Of a DNA stretch of 11,844 nt, positions 5,098 through 11,844 are shown piece after piece. A model generated the notes under the pieces. It searched no databases. It worked only from the letters and a program-made list of their open reading frames with translations, and was not told the origin of the DNA. This DNA comes from Desulfobulbaceae bacterium (lineage in GTDB: Bacteria > Desulfobacterota > Desulfobulbia > Desulfobulbales > Desulfobulbaceae), in assembly GCA_030633145.1 (NCBI GenBank), contig DAOVTM010000074.1, positions 1 to 11,844 of the forward strand, in the 5' to 3' direction. Every line of letters starts with the position of its first letter. Within the stretch, counting starts at the first letter, position 1. The translations under genes and the position numbers were made by a program.

Positions 5098-7005
5098 ATG
5101 TCTGAAAAATTCAATCAAAATCTAATCGAAATCCTAAAGGATGATTTGCGGTTTGTTGATGATGAAGGCGAACTCGTCAAAGCGGCGGTCATTGATCGTG
5201 CGTGGAAAATTGATCATAATTTAGTAAGGTTGTTGCTTGGACAACCTAAGATAAAAGTCAAGTTTTTTGATGAGATTGAAGGACATTGGATTTTTAATAT
5301 CAATACTTTTATTAAGTACATTTCCGATAAAAACTTCCTTGCCAACTCCTATACCCGTTTTCGCAATAGAATCGGCTTGAACATTGAGGGTAAATTTCTA
5401 CGCGAACGGGGAGAAGTATCCCTTGTCTGGCCGTATAAAGATTGTGTGCTTGAAGGAGGGCAAACCAGAGAAGAGGAAAAAAGAAAAGAAATCTTTTTTA
5501 ATGAAATTCTGGCTCAAGATGAAATTAACCGGTTATTTGACCCAAAGGTGCTGACCAACTGGAAGCGATATACAGTTGACGGAAAGCAGAAGGTAACTAA
5601 AATCAGGCGGGATGAGAGCGGGACGATCAAGGAGAATTTGATTATCAAGGGAAATAACCTGTTAACTCTGCATACGTTAAAGAAGCAGTTCAGAGGCAAG
5701 GTGAAGCTAATTTACATTGATCCGCCTTATAATACCGGCAATGATTCTTTTGGTTACAATGATAATTTTAACCATTCGAGCTGGCTTACTTTTATGCAAA
5801 ACAGGTTGGAGGCAGCAAGAGATTTATTGAGATCGGATGGTTCAATTTGGATAAATATTGATGATGATGAATCTCATTATTTAAAGGTGCTTTGTGATAA
5901 TATCTTTGGACGTGAAAATTTCGTGGCAAATATTGTTTGGCAAAAAAAATATACCATATCCAATGATGCAAAATATTTTTCAGATAATCATGACCATGTT
6001 TTAGTTATAGCAAGAAACAAGCTATCATTTAAAGTACAGGGGATCGCCCGAACGAAAGAACAAAATGAACGATATAAAAATCCTGATAATGATCCCAAAG
6101 GCGCTTGGATGACACAACCATTACACGCAAAAAGCGGTAATAATGTTAATTTTTCTTATACTTTCAAGAATGGTGTAAGATGGCAACCGCCAAGAGGAAC
6201 TTATCCAAGATATTCACAAGAGGCATTGGTGAAATTTGAAGAAGACAATAGAATATGGTTTGGTAAAAATGGAAGAGCGGTTCCAAGAGTTAAGAAATAT
6301 TTAAAAAATATGGGAAATGTTCGTCCTGCAACAATTTGGCTACACCAAGATGCCGGAAATAATGATGAAGCAAACAAGGAGATCAAAAAAGTAATTGAAA
6401 ATTATAATTTTACTACCCCTAAACCAGAGCGTCTTTTGCAACGTGTTTTGGCTATTGGTTCCTGTGAAGGGGATATTGTGTTAGATTTTCACGCAGGTTC
6501 AGGCACAACCGGTGCTGTTGCTCATAAAATGAATCGAAAATATATTCTCGTTGAGCAAATGGATTATATTCATGATTTGCCAGAGGCACGATTAAAAAAA
6601 GTTATTGCAGGAGAACAGGGAGGCATTTCAAAATCTGTTAACTGGCAAGGAGGAGGGGATTTCATTTATTGCGAACTATTGCAATACGGTGAAATATATA
6701 TGAACAAAATTCAGGCCGCTAAGACCTCAAAAGAACTTGTGGCACTTTGGAAAGATATTGCCGAAGAATCATTTCTCAACTGGTATGTAAATCCCGAAAT
6801 GCCGGACGATGCGATAAATGATTTTTCCAAAATCGGCAATGAAGTAAAAGGATTAGATAAGCAAAAGAAACTACTGGTTGAACTGCTGGACAAGAATCAA
6901 CTCTATGTCAATCTTTCAGAAATAGATGATGAAGATTTTGGAGTCAGCAAGGAAGATAAAAAAAAGAATCAGTCGTTTTATGGAGAGGCGTACAATGACT
7001 GCTAA
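5098..7005 (+). CDS. mod: Type III restriction-modification system, Mod subunit (adenine-N6 methyltransferase)
   Basis: Mod recognises the target sequence and methylates adenine using S-adenosylmethionine; it also supplies specificity to the Res nuclease. The 635-residue protein has the catalytic motif D208-P-P-Y211 in IDPPYNTGNDSF and, later, the cofactor motif D463-F-H-A-G-S-G469. This is the beta-class order (DPPY before FxGxG) shared by type III Mod proteins. The stretch between them (about 240-450) should hold the target-recognition domain; its DNA is especially A/T-rich. Residues 1-160 form a charged N-terminal region that I do not assign to a domain. AAAGGA (5085-5090) lies seven bases before the ATG at 5098. 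Base composition is clearly more A/T-rich than in pyrG-lptC or dapL, which suggests acquisition by transfer. The target site cannot be predicted from sequence alone. Confidence 0.95.
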   Translation: MSEKFNQNLIEILKDDLRFVDDEGELVKAAVIDRAWKIDHNLVRLLLGQPKIKVKFFDEIEGHWIFNINTFIKYISDKNFLANSYTRFRNRIGLNIEGKFLRERGEVSLVWPYKDCVLEGGQTREEEKRKEIFFNEILAQDEINRLFDPKVLTNWKRYTVDGKQKVTKIRRDESGTIKENLIIKGNNLLTLHTLKKQFRGKVKLIYIDPPYNTGNDSFGYNDNFNHSSWLTFMQNRLEAARDLLRSDGSIWINIDDDESHYLKVLCDNIFGRENFVANIVWQKKYTISNDAKYFSDNHDHVLVIARNKLSFKVQGIARTKEQNERYKNPDNDPKGAWMTQPLHAKSGNNVNFSYTFKNGVRWQPPRGTYPRYSQEALVKFEEDNRIWFGKNGRAVPRVKKYLKNMGNVRPATIWLHQDAGNNDEANKEIKKVIENYNFTTPKPERLLQRVLAIGSCEGDIVLDFHAGSGTTGAVAHKMNRKYILVEQMDYIHDLPEARLKKVIAGEQGGISKSVNWQGGGDFIYCELLQYGEIYMNKIQAAKTSKELVALWKDIAEESFLNWYVNPEMPDDAINDFSKIGNEVKGLDKQKKLLVELLDKNQLYVNLSEIDDEDFGVSKEDKKKNQSFYGEAYNDC

Positions 7006-9571
7006 GTTTTTGTATGAAACGTTGGATTCTGTTTCCGAGATGGGATTCTTGAAAAAAGAAATTCCTGCGTATCTCACGGACAACCTGAACTCAAAATTTA
7101 AACTTAGACCATATCAAGAAGAGGCATTCACCCGTTTCTTTCACTGCCTTGATAATGATTTCCCCTGCAAGGATTGGCCGTTGCATTTCATGTTTAATAT
7201 GGCGACCGGCAGCGGCAAAACCCTCATTATGGCTGGACTAATCCTCCATCTGTTTGAAAAAGGCTATCGTAACTTTTTGTTTTTCGTTAATTCCACCAAT
7301 ATCATTGAAAAGACAAAGGATAATTTTCTTAATGTCCTGTCGTCCAAGTTCCTTTTTGCTGACAATATTCGCTTTGGAACCAGTCAAGCAGATATAACAC
7401 CGGTTGCGAACTTCGAGGGCGTAAACGATAGGGATATTAATATTTGTTTCACGACTATTCAAAAATTACACTCAAATTTAACAACAGAAAAAGAAAACAC
7501 CCTTTCTTATGAAGACTTCAAAGACAAGAAAATAGTCTTGTTGGCAGATGAAGCCCATCATATAAACACCCGAACCAAAGCACAACGGGAAATGTTTGCA
7601 AGCTGGGAAAACACGGTGGAGCGGATTTTTCACCAGAACGAAGATAACCTGCTTTTGGAGTTTACCGCCACACTGGATTACACGCACAACAATATTGTTG
7701 AAAAATACAGAAATAAGGTTCTCTATCGTTACGATCTGCGGCAATTCCGTAATGACGGCTATTCAAAGGATGTTTATATAGTACAGGCGGACTTTGAGGA
7801 AAATGACCGCATTATCCAAGCTCTTGTATTGAGTCAATATAAACAGGAAGTTGCCGCAAAATACCGTATCAACTTGAAACCGGTAATTTTGTTCAAGGCA
7901 CAGAAAACTATTGCCCAGTCACAAGAAAACAAAGCTAACTTTCACAAGTTGGTAGAAAATCTTACGGAAAACGATATTGATCGAATTAGCAATAAATCAA
8001 ATATTCCACTTGTCGGCAGAGCCTTTCTTTTTTTTGCTAATGAACATATTAATCAAAACCAACTGGCAGAAAGGTTACGCAGGGAATTTGATGAAAGCCG
8101 TTGCATCTCAGTCAATGAGGAGAAGGAAAAAGAAAGCCAGCAAATCTTATTGAATACGCTTGAAGATAATGAAAACCGTGTCCGGGCTATTTTTGCAGTA
8201 CAAAAATTGAATGAGGGTTGGGATGTCCTGAATCTGTTTGATATTGTCCGTTGTTATACTACCCGTGATTCCAAAGCCGGCAAACCGGGAAAAACCACAA
8301 TTGCCGAAGCCCAATTAATTGGCCGTGGCGCAAGATATTTTCCATTTACAACTAATGGAGCAAATGATCGCTTTCGCCGCAAATTTGACAATGACCTTGA
8401 ACATGAAATGCGGGTTCTTGAGGAACTTCATTATCACAGCATCAATGATTCGCGCTATATTTCCGAACTATGTGCCGCATTGATTGAAGAAGGTATGTTG
8501 GATGAACGGGAAGTTGAGAGAGAATTAAAGCTGAAACAATCGTTCAAGGACACTGATTTTTATAAATACGCCTTATTATATATTAACGAAAGAGTAAAGA
8601 ATAATTATGAATACGTCAGGTCTTTTGCTGACATGGGAGTTAAGCAACGAGATTATGTACACAACATTGCTACGGGTCGGGGTAGTGCCGGGGCATTATT
8701 AACCGGAAACGGTAACAATAGCGCCGTAGCCGAATCGGGCAGGAAGGATATACCTGTAATCGATATACCAAGACATATTGTTAATACGGCTATTTCAAGA
8801 AACCATTTTTTTACCTATAAATCCATTAAGCACTATTTTTCCAAAGTTAAATCAGTTCGGCAATTTATAGAAGATAAGGATTATCTCGGCGGCTTGGGGA
8901 TTACTTTTCAAGGAGATTCAGCGGATATTTACAGCTTGTCAAATAGAGCGCAAATTGATGCCTTAACCGGATTGCTTGCTCAAGTTGAGGGAGAAATTAG
9001 AAAAAATATTACGGAGTATCAGGGGACTACTGAATTCAAACCTAATGACATGGCATCGGTTTTCCATGACAAAACCTTGAAATTACTTGATGGCAGTGAG
9101 AGAGCCAAAGGTGATGAGGCCTTTGTTTCTGATAAAGGCTGGTATGTTTTCAATGCCAATTATGGCACAAGCGAAGAAAAGGCATTTGTCAGGATGCTGG
9201 ACAGGCAGTTGGAAACTTTGGAAAAGAAATATAAAGAGATATACCTGGTTCGTAATGAACGACATTTCAAGATTTATAGCTTTTCTGATGGCAAGGCGTT
9301 TGAACCGGATTTTGTACTGTTTCTGCAAGAGAAAGATGGAAATATGCTGACTTATCAAGTTTTTATCGAACCTAAAGGAAAACATCTAAAAGAGCATGAC
9401 AAGTGGAAACAGGATTTTTTACGGGAAGTAACCGAAAAATTCGAGAGCAAAACCATAGAATTTAAGACTAAACGGAAAACGCAAAAATATAGACTTGTGG
9501 GAGTGCCCTTTTACAACAACGAAGATGAAAATAGATTTAAGCAAAGTCTTTATGAGTCAATATCTAACTGA
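6995..9571 (+). CDS. res: Type III restriction-modification system, Res subunit (helicase-nuclease)
   Basis: Res is the ATP-dependent motor and endonuclease of type III systems; with Mod it cuts unmodified DNA after meeting another complex. The 858-residue protein has a superfamily 2 helicase core: Walker A ATGSGKT (K75), D185-E-A-H188, and motif VI QLIGRGAR (residues 440-447). The C-terminal nuclease shows a PD-(D/E)xK pattern, with P771-D772 and E792-x-K794 in IEPKGKHL. All key residues are present, so it should be active. I chose the ATG at 6995 because GGAGAGG (6982-6988) sits six bases upstream and the sequence starts MTAKFLYETLDS. An upstream in-frame ATG at 6926 would overlap mod by 80 bases. 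With this start the overlap with mod is 11 bases, typical of coupled expression. Confidence 0.95.
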   Translation: MTAKFLYETLDSVSEMGFLKKEIPAYLTDNLNSKFKLRPYQEEAFTRFFHCLDNDFPCKDWPLHFMFNMATGSGKTLIMAGLILHLFEKGYRNFLFFVNSTNIIEKTKDNFLNVLSSKFLFADNIRFGTSQADITPVANFEGVNDRDINICFTTIQKLHSNLTTEKENTLSYEDFKDKKIVLLADEAHHINTRTKAQREMFASWENTVERIFHQNEDNLLLEFTATLDYTHNNIVEKYRNKVLYRYDLRQFRNDGYSKDVYIVQADFEENDRIIQALVLSQYKQEVAAKYRINLKPVILFKAQKTIAQSQENKANFHKLVENLTENDIDRISNKSNIPLVGRAFLFFANEHINQNQLAERLRREFDESRCISVNEEKEKESQQILLNTLEDNENRVRAIFAVQKLNEGWDVLNLFDIVRCYTTRDSKAGKPGKTTIAEAQLIGRGARYFPFTTNGANDRFRRKFDNDLEHEMRVLEELHYHSINDSRYISELCAALIEEGMLDEREVERELKLKQSFKDTDFYKYALLYINERVKNNYEYVRSFADMGVKQRDYVHNIATGRGSAGALLTGNGNNSAVAESGRKDIPVIDIPRHIVNTAISRNHFFTYKSIKHYFSKVKSVRQFIEDKDYLGGLGITFQGDSADIYSLSNRAQIDALTGLLAQVEGEIRKNITEYQGTTEFKPNDMASVFHDKTLKLLDGSERAKGDEAFVSDKGWYVFNANYGTSEEKAFVRMLDRQLETLEKKYKEIYLVRNERHFKIYSFSDGKAFEPDFVLFLQEKDGNMLTYQVFIEPKGKHLKEHDKWKQDFLREVTEKFESKTIEFKTKRKTQKYRLVGVPFYNNEDENRFKQSLYESISN

Positions 9572-9575
9572 AATT

Positions 9576-9713
9576 GCCCAACAAATTATTCCAGCTGATT
9601 TGCTGCCTCGGCGGTTTTTCAAAGTTCATTGGTGTTAATTTACTTCTGTGGTTAATCCAAGTTGGTTGCCCTAAACCCGCAAACCGCTGAATTCAAACGT
9701 TGACGGGGCGTTA
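9576..9713 (+). other. attC-like imperfect palindrome after res (possible cassette recombination site)
   Basis: GCCCAAC (9576-9582) fits the R'' consensus RYYYAAC and lies four bases after the res stop, as attC sites usually do. The far end reads GTTG-ACG-GGGCGTTA (9699-9713), which pairs with it only with a bulge. Inside, ATTCCAGC (9588-9595) pairs with GCTGAAT (9686-9692) leaving one unpaired C, like the extrahelical bases of attC. GCGGTTT (9611-9617) and AAACCGC (9681-9687) are also complementary, though they compete for two bases. At about 138 bases it is at the long end of the known attC range. The GTTACCC end departs from GTTRRRY at two positions, so if it is attC it is degenerate. Confidence 0.35.
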
Positions 9714-9730
9714 CCCGATATTCATAGAAT
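9700..9730 (+). promoter_or_regulatory. Weak candidate promoter for dapL
   Basis: TTGACG (9700-9705) and TAGAAT (9725-9730) each match the sigma-70 consensus at 5 of 6 positions, but their spacing is 19 bases, longer than optimal. They lie 56 bases before the chosen dapL start. The -35 box overlaps the right end of the attC-like structure, so dapL expression may depend on sequence brought in with the upstream block. Confidence 0.3.
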
Positions 9731-9785
9731 TGAAACAAAATCTGCCCGCAGGGCGTTGATTAAAAACACAAAGAGAGCAAAAAAA

Positions 9786-11009
9786 ATGTTAAAAATAAAT
9801 GAGAGTTATCTGAAATTACAGGCATCCTACCTGTTTTCCGATATTGCGGGCCGGGTAAAGAAGTTCGAGGATGCCAACCCGGATAAGGACGTGATAAAAC
9901 TTGGTATCGGCGATGTAACCAGGGCTTTGCCAGCGGCCTGTGTGTCTGCCTTTCACAAGGCCGTGGATGAGATGGCGACGGATACCGGTTTCCGAGGCTA
10001 CGGGCCGGAACAGGGCTACCCCTTTCTCCGTGAGGCCATTGCAAAAAATGACTTCCAGGCCAGGGGTGCGGAGGTCAACGCAGATGAGATCTTTGTCTCA
10101 GACGGGGCAAAATGTGATTCCGGCAATATCCAGGAACTGTTCAGTCTTGACAGCAAAATCGCCATTCCAGATCCAGTCTATCCGGTCTATATAGATACCA
10201 ATGTCATGGCCGGTCGTACCGGCAACTTTGAAGACGGCAGGTTCCAGGGGATCGTCTATCTGGATTCCACCAGGGAGAATAACTATGTACCGGATCTGCC
10301 AACTGAGGCGGTTGACCTGATTTATCTCTGTTTTCCCAACAACCCCACCGGTTCCACGGCCAGCAAAGAGCAGCTCAAAACCTGGGTGGATTATGCCAGG
10401 GATAATAAGGCCGTCATCCTCTTTGATGCCGCTTATGAGGCATTTATCCGCGACGATGCACTGCCCCACTCTATCTATGAGATTGAAGGTGCCAGAGAGG
10501 TGGCCATTGAGTTTCGTTCTTTTTCCAAGAATGGCGGATTCACTGGAACCCGCTGTGCCTATACAGTGGTACCCAAAGAGTGCATGGCCTGGGATACGGC
10601 AGGAAATAAGCAACCCATTCATTCACTCTGGAACCGCCGTCATTGCACCAAGTTCAACGGGGTCTCTTATCCGGTACAGCGAGCCGCAGAGGCAATCTAT
10701 TCCGATGCAGGCAAGGGACAGGTGCAGGAACTGGTCAGTTCCTATCTTGAAAACGCAGATCTGATTGCCGGGGCAGTAAAGGAATTGGGCTTTGACTATG
10801 CCGGGGCCGCAAACTCACCCTATGTCTGGATCTGGGGAGATCGTGATTCTTGGGATTTCTTTGATATGCTGCTCAATGAGGCTGGGGTGGTGTGTACACC
10901 TGGTGCAGGGTTTGGTAAATGCGGTCAGGGATATATTCGTTTGTCCGCCTTTAACTCACGGGAGAATGTCATTCAGGCTATGGAACGGATCAAAACGGCA
11001 TTGGCCTGA
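9786..11009 (+). CDS. dapL: LL-diaminopimelate aminotransferase
   Basis: DapL converts tetrahydrodipicolinate directly to LL-diaminopimelate with glutamate as amino donor, using pyridoxal phosphate. It replaces the acyl-intermediate branch of lysine and peptidoglycan synthesis. The 407-residue protein is a fold type I aminotransferase: SDGAKCDSGN, PDPVYPVYIDTNVMAG, CFPNNPTGS, FDAAYEAFI, the Schiff-base Lys248 in SFSKNGGFTGTR, LWNRRHCTKFNGVSY, and the carboxylate-binding Arg in GYIRLSAF. I place the start at the ATG at 9786 (MLKINESYLKLQ), which aligns with the usual family N-terminus and has AAAGAGAG (about 9 bases) upstream; a TTG at 9756 would add ten lysine-rich residues and is unlikely. 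Composition returns to that of the core genes. It is transcribed toward the minus-strand gene at the right edge. Confidence 0.96.
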   Translation: MLKINESYLKLQASYLFSDIAGRVKKFEDANPDKDVIKLGIGDVTRALPAACVSAFHKAVDEMATDTGFRGYGPEQGYPFLREAIAKNDFQARGAEVNADEIFVSDGAKCDSGNIQELFSLDSKIAIPDPVYPVYIDTNVMAGRTGNFEDGRFQGIVYLDSTRENNYVPDLPTEAVDLIYLCFPNNPTGSTASKEQLKTWVDYARDNKAVILFDAAYEAFIRDDALPHSIYEIEGAREVAIEFRSFSKNGGFTGTRCAYTVVPKECMAWDTAGNKQPIHSLWNRRHCTKFNGVSYPVQRAAEAIYSDAGKGQVQELVSSYLENADLIAGAVKELGFDYAGAANSPYVWIWGDRDSWDFFDMLLNEAGVVCTPGAGFGKCGQGYIRLSAFNSRENVIQAMERIKTALA

Positions 11010-11024
11010 GTCGTCTGCTTTGGA

Positions 11025-11058
11025 GTTTCCCTGTTCCCGTCGTTTCCCTGTTCCCGTC
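11025..11058. repeat. Perfect tandem duplication of a 17-bp unit
   Basis: GTTTCCCTGTTCCCGTC occurs twice back to back, at 11025-11041 and 11042-11058, just after dapL. The second copy also provides the left arm of the hairpin at 11043-11079. The GTTTC-CTGT core is like that of the tandem repeats beside lptC. Confidence 0.85.
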
Positions 11059-11079
11059 CCGAGCGACGGAACAGGGAAA
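11043..11079. terminator. Hairpin between convergent dapL and the CBS-domain gene
   Basis: TTTCCCTGTTCCCGTC (11043-11058) pairs with GACGGAACAGGGAAA (11065-11079) around a 6-base loop, with one bulged C. It ends three bases before the stop codon of the minus-strand gene and 69 bases beyond the first base after dapL. The stem carries T's and A's at its outer ends, so it could end transcription from either side. No long T-run follows in either direction. The stem is built from the 17-bp repeat. Confidence 0.5.
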
Positions 11080-11082
11080 TCA

Positions 11083-11844
11083 TTATGTATTTTTGCGTGA
11101 TTCGCCTCCATTGGCGTTCATTCGCAGTTTCTTACCCGTAAAGATTTCTTTTGTCTCTTCCAGAACCTTAATCCTGCCAAAAATCATAATAATATCACTG
11201 GCTGCAAACACGGTATCCCCTTTCGGGATATGGACAATGCCGTCCCGTTCATAAGAAACCACATTAATCATGCGGGGCAGGGAGAGATCCTTGAGCTGAC
11301 AGCCGATTGCCCCGGCTTGCGCTCCCATGCGAAATTCACTGAAATCATTATAGGCGGCCTTGCGCAGCACAGCCTGGTCATTGAGTAGTCGTCCCCGCTG
11401 TTTGCGGATAATGCCCACATCATAGGCTCGGAGAATTTCACTGCGGCTGACCAGTCCTTTCAGGATTCCTTTGCCGTCCCGGCTGACCACCGGCAAACGT
11501 GCCAGGTCACGGGGTGCCATCTTTTGAATGGCTGTCCAGATCGGCTCGTCCGGATACACCGTTACCAGATTGCCGACAGCGATGTCATCCACATTCAGAG
11601 TGCGCAGGGAGACCGTATCCTGTCTAAGTACCTGCTCCAGATCCTGCAGGGTGACAATACCGGTCAGCTTTCCCAGGCTGTTCACCACCGGGAAGCCCAA
11701 CAGGTTTGTTTCCTGGAACCTTCGGTACAACACTGCAAGCGGTTCATCTTCACAGATGGTTACCGGATCCGTGATCATCACCTCCTCAATCTGCACGCTC
11801 TGCATGATGTCCAGATCCTGTCCCTCGGAAAAGCGGATATTGCG
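11083..11844 (-). CDS. C-terminal part of a ClC-type chloride channel with CBS and TrkA-C domains (partial)
   Basis: The frame is open to the right edge, so the N-terminus lies outside the window; 253 codons plus the stop are visible. The visible start is RNIRFSEGQDLDIMQSVQIEEVM, which resembles the linker that follows the ClC membrane domain. Two CBS motifs follow (EVMITDPVTICEDEPL...GFPVVNSLGKLTGIVTLQDL, then NLVTVYPDEPIWTAIQ...RLPVVSRDGKGILKGLVSRSEIL), which bind adenine nucleotides in many proteins and regulate transport. A TrkA-C-like domain ends the protein (GCQLKDLSLPRMINVVSYERDG...PKGDTVFAASDIIMIFG). A free-standing CBS/TrkA-C regulator is the alternative, since no membrane segment is in view. 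An internal Met at 11803-11805 is unlikely to be the real start. Confidence 0.75.
   Translation of the reverse strand, partial: RNIRFSEGQDLDIMQSVQIEEVMITDPVTICEDEPLAVLYRRFQETNLLGFPVVNSLGKLTGIVTLQDLEQVLRQDTVSLRTLNVDDIAVGNLVTVYPDEPIWTAIQKMAPRDLARLPVVSRDGKGILKGLVSRSEILRAYDVGIIRKQRGRLLNDQAVLRKAAYNDFSEFRMGAQAGAIGCQLKDLSLPRMINVVSYERDGIVHIPKGDTVFAASDIIMIFGRIKVLEETKEIFTGKKLRMNANGGESRKNT

Noticed and set aside
5094..5105. A four-codon ORF (ATG AAT GTC TGA) overlapping the mod start
   Set aside because: The ATG at 5094 is only three bases from the AAAGGA site, too close for efficient initiation. The mod ATG at 5098 is better spaced. It is most likely chance.
6926..6994. Upstream start for res that adds 23 residues
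   Set aside because: It would lie well inside mod and has no better ribosome binding site. GGAGAGG at the correct distance supports the ATG at 6995.
9756..9785. TTG start extending dapL by 10 residues
   Set aside because: The extension is lysine-rich low-complexity sequence and lacks the family N-terminus, which begins exactly at the ATG at 9786.
9572..9785. A degraded gene or RNA gene in the res-dapL spacer
   Set aside because: Only a short open stretch is present, with no homology I can name, and no tRNA-like cloverleaf. The attC-like structure explains the region better.

Overview
The window looks like chromosomal DNA of a Gram-negative bacterium. It carries a KDO/LPS-transport gene run (kdsA, kdsC, lptC) and dapL, the diaminopimelate aminotransferase route to lysine and peptidoglycan. 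The order pyrG-kdsA-kdsC-lptC, a metal-dependent type KdsA and dapL together suggest Desulfobacterota, perhaps a Desulfobulbales relative. That placement is an inference from gene content and order, not from a search.

Layout. 1-204: the probable 3' end of an unidentified gene, then a large palindromic repeat. 229-837: a membrane methyltransferase-family protein. 868-4740: a compact operon behind a near-consensus promoter, with pyrG (CTP synthase), kdsA, kdsC and lptC; the last three overlap by 4-8 bases. CTP is needed to activate KDO, KdsA and KdsC make KDO, and LptC helps carry finished LPS outward. 4741-5097: a repeat-dense spacer with a 128-bp MITE-like element (12-bp perfect terminal inverted repeats, 8-bp direct flanking duplication), a 16-bp tandem duplication and a strong palindrome. 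5098-9571: a complete, visibly AT-richer type III restriction-modification pair (mod, res) with all key motifs intact. 9572-9785: a spacer with an attC-like imperfect palindrome starting 4 bases after the res stop, then dapL signals. 9786-11009: dapL. 11025-11079: a tandem repeat and hairpin between convergent genes. 11083-11844 (minus strand): the C-terminal part of a protein with paired CBS domains and a TrkA-C-like domain, probably a ClC-type chloride channel.

The main points of interest are in the accessory part. The type III system sits where lptA would often follow lptC. It is bordered by repeats and by sequences resembling integron cassette ends. An A8 tract at the mod/res junction could fuse the two proteins if it lost one base. 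The known families explain all complete genes; no wholly new protein system is evident, so the novelty lies in the small DNA elements.
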